In this document: piece by piece, positions 8,432 to 16,865 of the stretch
Numbering within the stretch: position 1 is the stretch's first letter
Layout of the letters: the number at the start of each line of letters is the position of its first letter
NCBI GenBank assembly: GCA_023150805.1
Contig: JAKLKF010000051.1
Coordinates: forward strand, 1-49,763
Reading direction: 5' to 3'
DNA from: Myxococcota bacterium
Lineage (GTDB): Bacteria > Myxococcota_A > UBA796 > UBA2385
DNA length: 49,763 nt
Position numbers and translations under genes: made by a program
The notes under the pieces: model-generated
What the model was told of the DNA's origin: nothing
Databases searched by the model: none
The model's input: only the letters and a program-made list of their open reading frames with translations

Positions 8432-9351
8432 CAGGCCTCCGAGAGCTGCCGCACCAGCCGGTCCAGCTCCTCCTCGTCGAAGTACTCGATCACGATCCGG
8501 CCGCGCCTGCCGCGGGCCCGGCTCTCGATCTTGACCCGCGCCGAGAGGTTGCGGGTCAGGCGCTCGACCAGGTGGGGGTAGCTGGGGGCGACGGTGGCGG
8601 CCTTGCGGCGCCGCGGGGCCAGCACGGCCTTGACCCGCTGCTCGGTGGCGCGGACCGACAGGTCGCCCTTGACCACGTCGCGCAGCACCGTCCGCAGCAG
8701 GTCGTCGTCGGGCAGGGCCAGCAGGGCCTTGGCGTGGCCGGCGCTGATGCGGCCGGCGCGCAGCTCGGCCAGGGCGAAGGAGGGCAGGCGCAGCAGCCGG
8801 ATGGCGTTGGCGACCGTCGCCCGGTCCTTGCCGACCCGGCGCGCGACCGCCTCCTGGGTCATGCCGAAGTCCTCGCACAGGCGGCGGTAGGACTCGGCCG
8901 TCTCGATGGGGTCGAGGTCCTCGCGCTGGATGTTCTCGACCAGGGCCAGCTCGAGCTGCTCGCGGCTGCCGACGTCCTCGCGGACCCAGCAGGGCACCTC
9001 CTCCAGGCCGGCCAGGCCGCTGGCGCGCAGGCGGCGCTCGCCGGCGACCAGCACGTAGTGGCCGCCCTCGCCGCGGCGGACCAGCAGCGGGGTGAGCACG
9101 CCGTGCTCGCGGATCGACTCGGCCAGCTCCTCCAGGGCGGGGCCCTTGAAGGTGATGCGCGGCTGCTCGGGGTTGGGGCTGATCCGGTCGAGCGGGATCA
9201 TCCGCAGGGCGCCCGTGTTGGCCTTGCCGGCGGGGGCGTCCAGGAAGTCCGAGGGGATGAGCGCGGCCAGGCCGCGGCCCAGGGCGGTGTGGCCGGCGGT
9301 GTGGCCGGCGGTGTGGCCGGTGGTGGCGGGGCGAGAGGCGGGGGGGCTCAC
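8431..9351 (-). CDS. parB: Chromosome partitioning protein ParB
   Basis: The 306-aa CTPase/DNA-binding protein spreads from parS sites. Motifs in order: an N-terminal ParA-interacting stretch around LGRGLAALIP; DRISPNPEQPR; the CTP-binding motif VLVAGERRLRAS; LVENIQREDLDPIETA; the helix-turn-helix FGMTQEAVARRVGKDRATVANAIRLLRLP; ISAGHAKALL; and a C-terminal dimerisation helix ending EEELDRLVRQLSEA. The N-terminal TGHTAGHTAGHTA is encoded by a 12-bp tandem repeat. The GTG at 9351 overlaps the parA stop as GTGA. It sits between parA and the bactofilin gene in one operon. Confidence 0.95.
   Translation of the reverse strand: MSPPASRPATTGHTAGHTAGHTALGRGLAALIPSDFLDAPAGKANTGALRMIPLDRISPNPEQPRITFKGPALEELAESIREHGVLTPLLVRRGEGGHYVLVAGERRLRASGLAGLEEVPCWVREDVGSREQLELALVENIQREDLDPIETAESYRRLCEDFGMTQEAVARRVGKDRATVANAIRLLRLPSFALAELRAGRISAGHAKALLALPDDDLLRTVLRDVVKGDLSVRATEQRVKAVLAPRRRKAATVAPSYPHLVERLTRNLSARVKIESRARGRRGRIVIEYFDEEELDRLVRQLSEA
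9291..9326. repeat. 12-bp tandem repeat inside parB
   Basis: Three head-to-tail copies of a GGCCGGCGGTGT-like unit, the last one degenerate, encode the repeated Gly-His-Thr-Ala tetrapeptide near the ParB N-terminus. The unit length keeps the frame, so copy-number change would only lengthen or shorten the linker. Confidence 0.85.
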
Positions 9352-10166
9352 GAGGCCACCTGCCGGGCCTTGCGCGCCGGGGCGGCGGCGGGGGCCTGCT
9401 TGAGGCCGGCGCGGATCAGCACCTCGTCGGCCAGCTCGTGGTAGGCCTGGGCCCCGCGGCTGCCGCCGGCGTAGACGTGCACCGGCTGGCCGAAGCTGGG
9501 CGCCTCGCCCAGGCGGACGTTGCGGGGGATGCTGGTCTCGAAGACCTCGCCGCCGAAGACCTGGCGGGCCTGGGTCGCGACGTCGCTGGCCAGGTTGGTG
9601 CGCGGGTCGACCATCGTCAGCACGATGCCGGTGCGCTCCAGCGTCGGGTTGAGGACCTTGCGCACGGCGGCGATGGTCCGCAGCAGCTCGGAGAGGCCCT
9701 CCATCGCGAAGTACTCGGCCTGCAGCGGGATGAGCACGCCGGTCGCGGCGGTGAGCGCGTTGACGGTGAGCAGGTTGAGGGCGGGGGGGCAGTCGAGCAG
9801 GACCAGGTCGTAGTCGGCGGCGACGGTGGCCAGCGCCTGCTTGAGCAGGTGCTCGCGCTGGGGCAGGCCGACCAGCTCGACCTCCAGCCCGACCAGGGCC
9901 GGCGAGGCCGGGGCCAGGTGCAGGCCGTCGACGGCGGTGGAGCGCAGGATGTCGGGCAGCGCGGCCTGGCCCAGCAGGACCTCGGCGATGCCCTGCTCGA
10001 CCAGGGCCTTGTGGTGGCCCAGGCCCGAGCTGGCGTTGCCCTGGGGGTCCAGGTCGACGACCAGGACGCGCTGGTCCTGCATCGCCAGGGCGGAGCCCAG
10101 GTTGACGGCGGTGGTGGTCTTGCCGACCCCACCCTTCTGGTTGGAGATCGCGTAGACGCGGGGCAT
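9348..10166 (-). CDS. parA: Chromosome partitioning ATPase ParA
   Basis: The 272-aa deviant-Walker ATPase begins MPRVYAISNQKGGVGKTTTAVNLG, with the KGGVGKTT deviant Walker A. Walker A' is VLVVDLDPQGNASSGLG and Walker B is YDLVLLDCPPALNLLT. GIVLTMVDPRTNLA and SIPRNVRLGEAPSFGQPV are typical chromosomal ParA/Soj segments. I chose the ATG at 10166 because it fits the family N-terminus exactly; the open frame extends 70 codons upstream without similarity. ParA binds DNA non-specifically with ATP and moves ParB-parS complexes. It heads the parA-parB-bactofilin operon and is divergent from a large kinase gene. Confidence 0.95.
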   Translation of the reverse strand: MPRVYAISNQKGGVGKTTTAVNLGSALAMQDQRVLVVDLDPQGNASSGLGHHKALVEQGIAEVLLGQAALPDILRSTAVDGLHLAPASPALVGLEVELVGLPQREHLLKQALATVAADYDLVLLDCPPALNLLTVNALTAATGVLIPLQAEYFAMEGLSELLRTIAAVRKVLNPTLERTGIVLTMVDPRTNLASDVATQARQVFGGEVFETSIPRNVRLGEAPSFGQPVHVYAGGSRGAQAYHELADEVLIRAGLKQAPAAAPARKARQVAS

Positions 10167-10258
10167 GTGGCGGGGCCGCTCAGGGGAGGAGGAGGCGGGG
10201 AGGAGGCGCCCAGGTTCCACGGGGGAGGGTGTGGAGACGGGGACGCGGCGGGCGCGTT

Positions 10259-10276
10259 GCACCGGCAGGCCGGTGC
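10259..10276. promoter_or_regulatory. Perfect 8-bp-arm palindrome in the parA/kinase intergenic region
   Basis: GCACCGGC and GCCGGTGC flank a 2-base AG centre. The dyad lies between the divergent parA and kinase starts, has no T-tract, and is better explained as an operator than as a terminator. The binding protein is unknown. Confidence 0.5.
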
Positions 10277-10301
10277 GTTGCGGTGGAGACGATAGCGAGA
10301 T

Positions 10302-10321
10302 GCCCTTGCAGATGCAAGGGC
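10302..10321. promoter_or_regulatory. Perfect 9-bp-arm palindrome (TTGCA-N2-TGCAA core)
   Basis: GCCCTTGCA and TGCAAGGGC flank a GA centre, giving a 20-bp dyad that stands out against the GC-rich background. The position upstream of both parA and the kinase gene suggests an operator shared by the divergent promoters. The TTGCA..TGCAA core is typical of small HTH regulators, but I cannot name one. Confidence 0.55.
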
Positions 10322-10343
10322 GTGCCTTAGAATCTACCCGAGG

Positions 10344-10375
10344 TTCCGTGGAACACGGGGAACGCCCGTGGAACA
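10344..10375. promoter_or_regulatory. GGAAC-type repeats, possible degenerate parS-like site
   Basis: GTTCCGTGGAAC (10344-10355) is close to the parS core GTTCCACGTGGAAC but lacks the central AC. CCGTGGAACA occurs at 10346-10355 and again exactly 20 bases later at 10366-10375, with a related GGGGAAC between. A further GTTCCACG half-site is at 10214-10221. The location beside parAB makes ParB or an autoregulator plausible, but no perfect parS is present. Confidence 0.35.
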
Positions 10376-10435
10376 TAGTGCGTCGGGCCCCATCCCGCCG
10401 CCAGCGCCCCTGTCCCAGGGGGCGGGAGGTTGTCG

Positions 10436-13400
10436 ATGCCGTCGGCCGGCGTGCATGACCTGGTGCAGCGCGTGGGCGCGGGCGGCGCGGGCACGGTGTG
10501 GTCCGCGTGGCACCGCCCCACCGGCCAGCGCGTCGCCGTCAAGGTGCTCGACGCCGGCGTGGCCCACGACGAGCTGTTCGTGCGGTCCTTCCGCAACGAG
10601 GTGCGGGCGGCGGCGCGGCTGGACCACCCCCACGTCGTCCGGGTGCTGGACCACGGCCGGATCACGCGCGACGAGGCCCGGCCGGACGAGGGCCTGGCAG
10701 CCGGCGCGCCCTGGCTGGCGATGGAGTGGGCCGACGGCGGCCACCTGCGGCCCGAGGCGCTGGTGCGCTGGGAGGAGGTCGCCGACCTGGCGCTGGCCCT
10801 GTTGTCGGCGCTGGCCCACGCCCACGCCCGCGGCGTGGTCCACCGCGACCTGAAGCCCGGAAACATCCTGGTCGCCGGCCCGCAGGACCCGGTGCCCGGC
10901 CCGCGGCTGTCGGACTTCGCGATCAGCGCCCGCCGCACCCAGGGGCCGGAGGGGCTGCTGCGCCTGGGCACGCCGGAGTACCTTCCGCCCGAGCGGCTGC
11001 GGCAGACCTGGTGGGACGAGTCGCCCGCCTCGGACCTGTACGCGCTGGGCCTGGTGCTGTGGAAGGCGCTGACCGGCGAGCTGCCGCACGGGGGCACGGG
11101 CGCGCAGGAGGTGGTGCAGCGCCGCCTGGCCGGCCGCATCCAGCCCCTGGCCCCCCGCTTCCCGGTGCCCGACGGGCTGGAGGCCTGGCTGCGGACCCTG
11201 CTCTCCCCCTCGCCCCGGACCCGGCCGAAGACGGCGGCGCAGGCCGCGCGGGGGCTGCTGGCGCTGGGGCCCCTCGCCCCGGTGTCCGGCCGCGCGCCGA
11301 CCTCCTTCGAGCGGCGCCTGGCCCGGGCCGCGGCCGAGGGCGGCGCGATCCTGCCCTCGACCTGGCGGCTGGAGCCTCCGCCGCCGCCGCGCCCGGTGGT
11401 GGGCACGGGCCGCCTGGACCTGCGGCCCCTGCCCACGCTGGCCCGCCAGGCCGAGCGCGACGCGCTGTGGGAGGCGCTGGTCCAGGTCCGGTCCGGCGAC
11501 GCGCCGCGGCTGGTGCTGCTGCACGGGCCCTCGGGCGTGGGCAAGAGCCACCTGGCGCTGTGGCTGGCCGAGATGGCCGAGGAGCTGGGCGCGGCCGAGG
11601 TCCTGCACGCCACGCACGACGCGGCGCGCGGGCCGCAGCACGGGCTGGGGCCGATGCTGGCCCGGTGGCTGCGGGTGCTGGGGCTGCCCCAGGCCCAGGC
11701 GCTGCCGGCGATCCAGGCGCGGCTGGACCAGCACGGCGTCGAGGCGACCGACGTCACCCTGGCGATGGCCGCCCTGCTGCACGACGAGCTGGAGCCCGCG
11801 CCCGAGGCGCACCCGCCCGCCCGCCGCTTCCAGCACCCCCAGGAGCGCCACGCCCTGCTGCGCGGCCTGCTGGAGGGCCTGGGCCGGCGGAGCGCGGTGG
11901 TGCTGGTGCTCGACGACCTGCAGTGGGGCAGCGAGGCCGTGTCGCTGCTGCGCAGCCTGCTGGAGGGGCCGCCCCTGCCGGTGCTGGCGCTGGCAACCTG
12001 GTCGACCGACCAACCTTCGTCGATGCCCAGCGGCGTGCTGGAGACGCTGCTGTCCGGCCCGCGGGTGGCGGGCCTGCCCATCGGGCCCCTGGGCGAGGAG
12101 GACCAGCGCCGGCTGCTGCGGGAGGTGCTGGGCCTGGCCGACGACCTGGTGGCGCGGGTCGAGGCCCGGGCGGCCGGGAACGTCAGCTACGTCGTGCAGC
12201 TCGTCGAGACCTGGGTGCAGCGGGGGGCCCTGCTGGCCGACCCGCGGGGCTGGACCCTGGCCGAGGGCGTGACCGTCGAGCCCCCGCGCGGCGCGCGCGC
12301 CGCCTGGCGCGGCCGGATCGAGCCCCTGCTGGCCGGCTGGCCGCCGCACGCCGTCGAGGCGCTGGAGCTGGGCGCCTTCCTGGGCCTGGACGTGACCCGC
12401 AGCGAGTGGCGCGCGGCCTGCGACAGCCTGGGCCTGCCCGAGCCCGCGGCCCTGCTGGACGCCCTGGCCGAGGCGGGGCTGCTGACCCTGGGCGCGGGGC
12501 CGGCCGCCGGTGGAGAGGTCGAGGGCGCACCTGCACCCGGCACCGCCTGGACCTTCGCGCACGCGATGCTGCGCGACGCCCTGGTGGAGCGCGCCCAGGA
12601 GGCGGGGCGGGCCCGGCGCCACCACCAGGTCTGCGCCCGGGCGCTGGTCGGCAGCGGCGAGCCCGGCCACGCCGCGCGGCTGGGGCGCCACCTGGTCGCG
12701 GCGGGCGAGGTGTACGCCGCGCTGGTGCCGCTGGCCGACGCCGCCGAGGCGGCGATGGACGCCGGCGAGTACGCCCGCGCCGAGGTGTTGCTGGGCGAGC
12801 GGGACGCCGCGCTCCGGCAGGCCGAGCTGGCCGAGTCGGACCCCCGGTGGGCCCGGGGCTGGCTGCTGTGGTGCCGCCTGCGGCGGGTCACGGGCGCCGA
12901 CGCGCAGGTGACGGAGCTGGCCAGCCGGGTGGTCGAGCAGGGGCAGCGCCACGGCTGGGGGGCGGCGCGGGTGACCGGGCTGGTCCTGCTGGCGCGCACC
13001 GCGCTGCGGCAGGGGCGTCCCGACCAGGCGCGCGCCTGCCTGGACGAGGCGGACCGCGCCGTGCACGGGTCGCTGGAGGACCCCTCGCAGGCGCCGGCCC
13101 TGCTCGCCGAGGTGCGGCGCTGCCAGGGCATCGTCCTGGCGCGGCAGGGGGCCCTCGCCGAGGCCGACGCCTGCCTCTCCCAGGCCCTGGCCGTCCTGGG
13201 CCCCGCGGCCGACCCGCTGCGGCGCGGCGGCGCCCTGCTCGACCGGGCCCACGTCGCCCGGCAGCGGGGGGACGTCGAGCTGGCGCAGGCCCTGGCCCTG
13301 GAGGCGCAAGAGGCCTACCGCGTGGTGGGCTCGCGCTGGGGCGTCGCCAACGCCCGCAACCAGCTCGGCGAGGTGGCGCGCCAGCGCGGCGACCTGGACG

Positions 13401-13840
13401 CGGCCATCGAGCACTACCGGCAGGCGGCCCGCCGCCACGCCGAGGTCAGCACGACGCTGTCGGTGGTGCCGCGCGTCAACCTGGGCCTGGCCCTGCTGGC
13501 CGCCGGGCAGCTCGATCCCGCCCGCCAGGAGCTGGTCGCCGTGCTGGGCGAGGTCGGCGCCGCCGCCGGCCCCGAGGTGGGAGGCACCTGCCAGGCCGCC
13601 CTGGCCGTCATCGCCGCCGAGCGCGGCGACTGGCAGGCGACCCTGCACCACCTGGCGATGTGCGAGCAGCACGTGGGTGGCCCCACCTACGTCGACCGGG
13701 ACCTGGCGGCGCTGCTGGAGCGGGTGGCCCAGGCGGCGCAGCGGGCCGGACGCCCGGTCGAGGCCGACCTGGCCCGGCGCCAGGCCCGCGAGCAGCGGCA
13801 GGCCCTGGACCCGGCGGGGGCCGGCGACGCCGTCTTGTAG
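10436..13840 (+). CDS. Ser/Thr protein kinase fused to an AAA/STAND-like ATPase and TPR repeats
   Basis: This 1134-aa protein starts at ATG 10436 behind GGGAGG. Residues ~10-270 form a Hanks-type kinase: Lys36 in VAVKVLDAG, catalytic loop HRDLKPGN at 136-143, and a DFA triplet at 160-162 in place of DFG, with the metal-binding Asp kept. Residues ~335-640 form an ATPase with Walker A GPSGVGKSH (364-372) and Walker B VVLVLDDLQW (Asp493/494). The C-terminal ~500 residues are helical TPR-like repeats (LGEVARQRGDLDAAIEHYRQA is typical). Such AAA_16/TPR kinases are abundant in myxobacteria and couple sensing to regulation; the target is unknown. It is divergent from parA. Confidence 0.9.
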   Translation: MPSAGVHDLVQRVGAGGAGTVWSAWHRPTGQRVAVKVLDAGVAHDELFVRSFRNEVRAAARLDHPHVVRVLDHGRITRDEARPDEGLAAGAPWLAMEWADGGHLRPEALVRWEEVADLALALLSALAHAHARGVVHRDLKPGNILVAGPQDPVPGPRLSDFAISARRTQGPEGLLRLGTPEYLPPERLRQTWWDESPASDLYALGLVLWKALTGELPHGGTGAQEVVQRRLAGRIQPLAPRFPVPDGLEAWLRTLLSPSPRTRPKTAAQAARGLLALGPLAPVSGRAPTSFERRLARAAAEGGAILPSTWRLEPPPPPRPVVGTGRLDLRPLPTLARQAERDALWEALVQVRSGDAPRLVLLHGPSGVGKSHLALWLAEMAEELGAAEVLHATHDAARGPQHGLGPMLARWLRVLGLPQAQALPAIQARLDQHGVEATDVTLAMAALLHDELEPAPEAHPPARRFQHPQERHALLRGLLEGLGRRSAVVLVLDDLQWGSEAVSLLRSLLEGPPLPVLALATWSTDQPSSMPSGVLETLLSGPRVAGLPIGPLGEEDQRRLLREVLGLADDLVARVEARAAGNVSYVVQLVETWVQRGALLADPRGWTLAEGVTVEPPRGARAAWRGRIEPLLAGWPPHAVEALELGAFLGLDVTRSEWRAACDSLGLPEPAALLDALAEAGLLTLGAGPAAGGEVEGAPAPGTAWTFAHAMLRDALVERAQEAGRARRHHQVCARALVGSGEPGHAARLGRHLVAAGEVYAALVPLADAAEAAMDAGEYARAEVLLGERDAALRQAELAESDPRWARGWLLWCRLRRVTGADAQVTELASRVVEQGQRHGWGAARVTGLVLLARTALRQGRPDQARACLDEADRAVHGSLEDPSQAPALLAEVRRCQGIVLARQGALAEADACLSQALAVLGPAADPLRRGGALLDRAHVARQRGDVELAQALALEAQEAYRVVGSRWGVANARNQLGEVARQRGDLDAAIEHYRQAARRHAEVSTTLSVVPRVNLGLALLAAGQLDPARQELVAVLGEVGAAAGPEVGGTCQAALAVIAAERGDWQATLHHLAMCEQHVGGPTYVDRDLAALLERVAQAAQRAGRPVEADLARRQAREQRQALDPAGAGDAVL

Positions 13841-13867
13841 GATCCCCAGGCACACCCTGGAGGCCCC

Positions 13868-14731
13868 ATGTCGAGCGGCAGCAGCACCCCCCTGGCCATC
13901 GCCGGCCTGCTCATCGGCGCGCTCAGCGGCGCCGTGGTCGGCTGGATCGCCCACTCGATGACCGCCGAGCCGCAGGTGGTGGAGAAGCAGACCGAGGTCG
14001 AGAAGCAGCTCACCGAGGAGCAGATCGAGGCCCTCTGCAAGGAGGTCACCCCCGACGAGCGCAGCAAGCTGCTGGGGGCCCAGCGCAAGGTCGAGGACCT
14101 GGAGACCATGCTGGCCGAGAAGGAGGCGCTGCTCGCCGAGCTGAAGGGCAAGCAGGAGACCGACGCCGCCCGCCGGCAGGCCGCCGCGAAGCAGTGGAAG
14201 GAGATGGAGGCGGAGATCGAGCGGTTGAAGACCGAGCGCGACACCGCCGTGACCGAGCGCGACGCGCTGCGCACCGAGCTGCAGCAGACCCTCAAGGAGC
14301 TGGACCACCAGATCAAGCGCGCCGAGACCTTCAAGGCCAAGGCCAAGGAGTTCAAGCGCAAGTCCACCGAGAACGACTGGAACGCCTTCCTGGCCCAGGC
14401 CAAGGTGGAGATCTGCGACAAGGGCACGCGCAAGCGGCACGAGAAGTGCCACGAGGCGGTCGAGGCCGCGCTGGGGCCCAGCGTGGTCAGCAAGTTCGAG
14501 ACCTGCATCGACAGCTACCAGGCCCGCCCGCAGCTGCGCGAGTCGACCAAGGGCGAGGAGCTGCCGGCCTTCGCCGAGTGGCTGCCCGACGACAACAAGT
14601 TCACGAAGAAGGGCTTCTACATCGTCTTCTGCGACCCCACCCTGCCCGAGGGCCAGACGCTGGACGACCTGGACCGCGAGCTCATGGAGCAGGCGCCCGC
14701 GCCCACCCCGCCGGCCGAGCCGGCCGAGTAG
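13868..14731 (+). CDS. Membrane-anchored coiled-coil protein, unknown function
   Basis: The 287-aa protein has one N-terminal transmembrane segment with a small-residue-rich face (IAGLLIGALSGAVVGWIA). It is followed by a long charged coiled coil, about residues 40-165, rich in Glu, Lys and Arg. The C-terminal ~110 residues contain four cysteines (EICDKGTRKRHEKCHE, FETCIDSY, IVFCDPT) and end in a Pro/Ala/Glu tail. CTGGAG lies upstream of the ATG. It follows the kinase gene by 27 bases on the same strand and may be cotranscribed. I do not recognise the family. Confidence 0.82.
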   Translation: MSSGSSTPLAIAGLLIGALSGAVVGWIAHSMTAEPQVVEKQTEVEKQLTEEQIEALCKEVTPDERSKLLGAQRKVEDLETMLAEKEALLAELKGKQETDAARRQAAAKQWKEMEAEIERLKTERDTAVTERDALRTELQQTLKELDHQIKRAETFKAKAKEFKRKSTENDWNAFLAQAKVEICDKGTRKRHEKCHEAVEAALGPSVVSKFETCIDSYQARPQLRESTKGEELPAFAEWLPDDNKFTKKGFYIVFCDPTLPEGQTLDDLDRELMEQAPAPTPPAEPAE

Positions 14732-14869
14732 GTCCCGCGCGCCACCCCTCGGGCCAGGCGCCTCGAAGTCCGCGTGACAGGCTGGTGAATCCAGGGGACC
14801 CCGATCAGGGCTCCCCCCCGGGTGCGGAGCCGCGGCCGCCCTCGATCCCTCCCCTGCTACGGTGCCGCC

Positions 14870-15574
<705 letters not shown>

Positions 15575-15605
15575 GAGGCCCGCGGCGCCCCGCAGAAGGC
15601 GCCGC

Positions 15606-16109
15606 TCAGCGCAGGCGGCGGTCGAAGGCCTCGAAGTCCAGGGCACCGACCACGGCGCTGGCGACCCGCCCCTGGGCGTCGATGAAGACGTTGGTGGGCA
15701 GCGCGCTGACCTGGTAGCGCGCCGCGACGTCGCCCTCGGCGGCGGCGACCGGGTACTGGATGCCGTGGCGCCGGGCGTGCAGGGCGACCCGCTCGTTGTC
15801 GCCCGAGTCGACGGCGATGCCCAGGATCTCGACGTCGGGGCGCTCGGCGCGCAGGCGGTTGAGGTCGTCGGTCTGCTGCTTGCACGAGCCGCACCACTCG
15901 GCCCAGAACACCAGCAGCACGGGCCTGCCGACCTGCGCGTGCAGCTCGAAGGCCTGGCCGTCGGTGCGCTGAAGGTGCACGTCGGGCGCGGCGCCCTCCA
16001 GGTCGGGGGCGTCGGGGCGGCGGGCGAAGGCGCCGATGACCAGCGCGGCGACCAGGGCCACCAGCGCGTAGTCCCGGACCCAGCGCGGCACGGCGGGCAG
16101 GGCGGACAT
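15606..16109 (-). CDS. TlpA/ResA-like membrane-anchored thioredoxin
   Basis: The 167-aa protein has an N-terminal transmembrane anchor (DYALVALVAALVIGAFA) followed by a thioredoxin fold facing the periplasm. The redox motif is WCGSC in VFWAEWCGSCKQQ at about residue 70; the cis-proline site is VSALPTNVFID. Relatives reduce apocytochrome c or other periplasmic disulfides. The ATG at 16109 starts the anchor. The gene stands alone on the minus strand, convergent with aat and divergent from the methylase gene, so its substrate cannot be inferred from neighbours. Confidence 0.9.
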   Translation of the reverse strand: MSALPAVPRWVRDYALVALVAALVIGAFARRPDAPDLEGAAPDVHLQRTDGQAFELHAQVGRPVLLVFWAEWCGSCKQQTDDLNRLRAERPDVEILGIAVDSGDNERVALHARRHGIQYPVAAAEGDVAARYQVSALPTNVFIDAQGRVASAVVGALDFEAFDRRLR

Positions 16110-16163
16110 GGCCTCTCTCTACACACCGCGTCCGCGCGCGGCACGTCGCGATAGCCGCCCCCG

Positions 16164-16865
16164 ATGCACAGCGACGCAGACCGCACCCTGGATCCCCCGG
16201 CCCCCCTCATCCGCGACGACCGCAAGGAGCGCGTCGCCGCCGCGCTCTCCACCCGCCTGGGCAGCGTGGTCGTCGTCTGCGAGGCGGTGCACCGCCGGCA
16301 CAACGTCAGCGCCATCCTGCGCAGCGCCGAGGCCTTCGGCGTGCACGAGGTGCACCTGGTCACCGGCCCCTTCCGCCCCAGCAAGGGCGCCGCCCGCGGG
16401 GCCGAGCGCTGGCTGGAGCTGCACCGCCACAAGCGGATCGAGGCCTGCCTGGGCGAGCTGAAGGCCCGCGGCTACCGCATCTTCGTGGCTGACCTGGACG
16501 AGGCGGCCCACAGCCCGGACACGCTGCCCGTCGACCAGCCCCTGGTGATCCTGTTCGGCGCCGAGCACAGCGGCGTGTCCGACCAGGCGCGCGCGCTGGC
16601 CGACGGCACCGTCACCGTGCCGATGCGCGGCCTGACCGAGTCGCTCAACGTCTCGGTGGCCGCCGCCTGCGTGCTCCAGCGGGTCAGCGAGCGGCGCCGC
16701 GCCCGGGTCGGCAAGGGCGACCTGGAGCCCGCGCGCCAGCAGGCCTTCTTCGACGCCTGGGTCGCCGCCGAGGAGGAGGAGAAGGCCGGCCGCCGCGCCC
16801 GCCGCGGAGAGCCCGGCGGGGGGGACGAGGCGGCCCCCGATCCGGCCGACCCGCGGCCGGCCTGA
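16164..16865 (+). CDS. TrmH/SpoU family RNA 2'-O-ribose methyltransferase
   Basis: The 233-aa SPOUT enzyme transfers methyl from SAM to a ribose 2'-OH, probably of tRNA Gm18. The three SPOUT motifs are visible: VHRRHNVSAILRSAEAFGV (motif 1 with Asn and Arg), VILFGAEHSGVS (motif 2) and VPMRGLTESLNVSVAAA (motif 3, SAM-binding trefoil knot). The C-terminal extension is Arg/Glu/Ala-rich and probably disordered. The ATG at 16164 is chosen. The TGA stop forms TGATCA with the stop of the convergent TPR gene, so no base separates them. Confidence 0.9.
   Translation: MHSDADRTLDPPAPLIRDDRKERVAAALSTRLGSVVVVCEAVHRRHNVSAILRSAEAFGVHEVHLVTGPFRPSKGAARGAERWLELHRHKRIEACLGELKARGYRIFVADLDEAAHSPDTLPVDQPLVILFGAEHSGVSDQARALADGTVTVPMRGLTESLNVSVAAACVLQRVSERRRARVGKGDLEPARQQAFFDAWVAAEEEEKAGRRARRGEPGGGDEAAPDPADPRPA

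Noticed and set aside
14794..14816. GC-rich hairpin (GGGGACCC / GGGCTCCCC) before aat
   Set aside because: No T-tract follows, the stem has a bulge, and such hairpins are common by chance at this GC; not called as a terminator.
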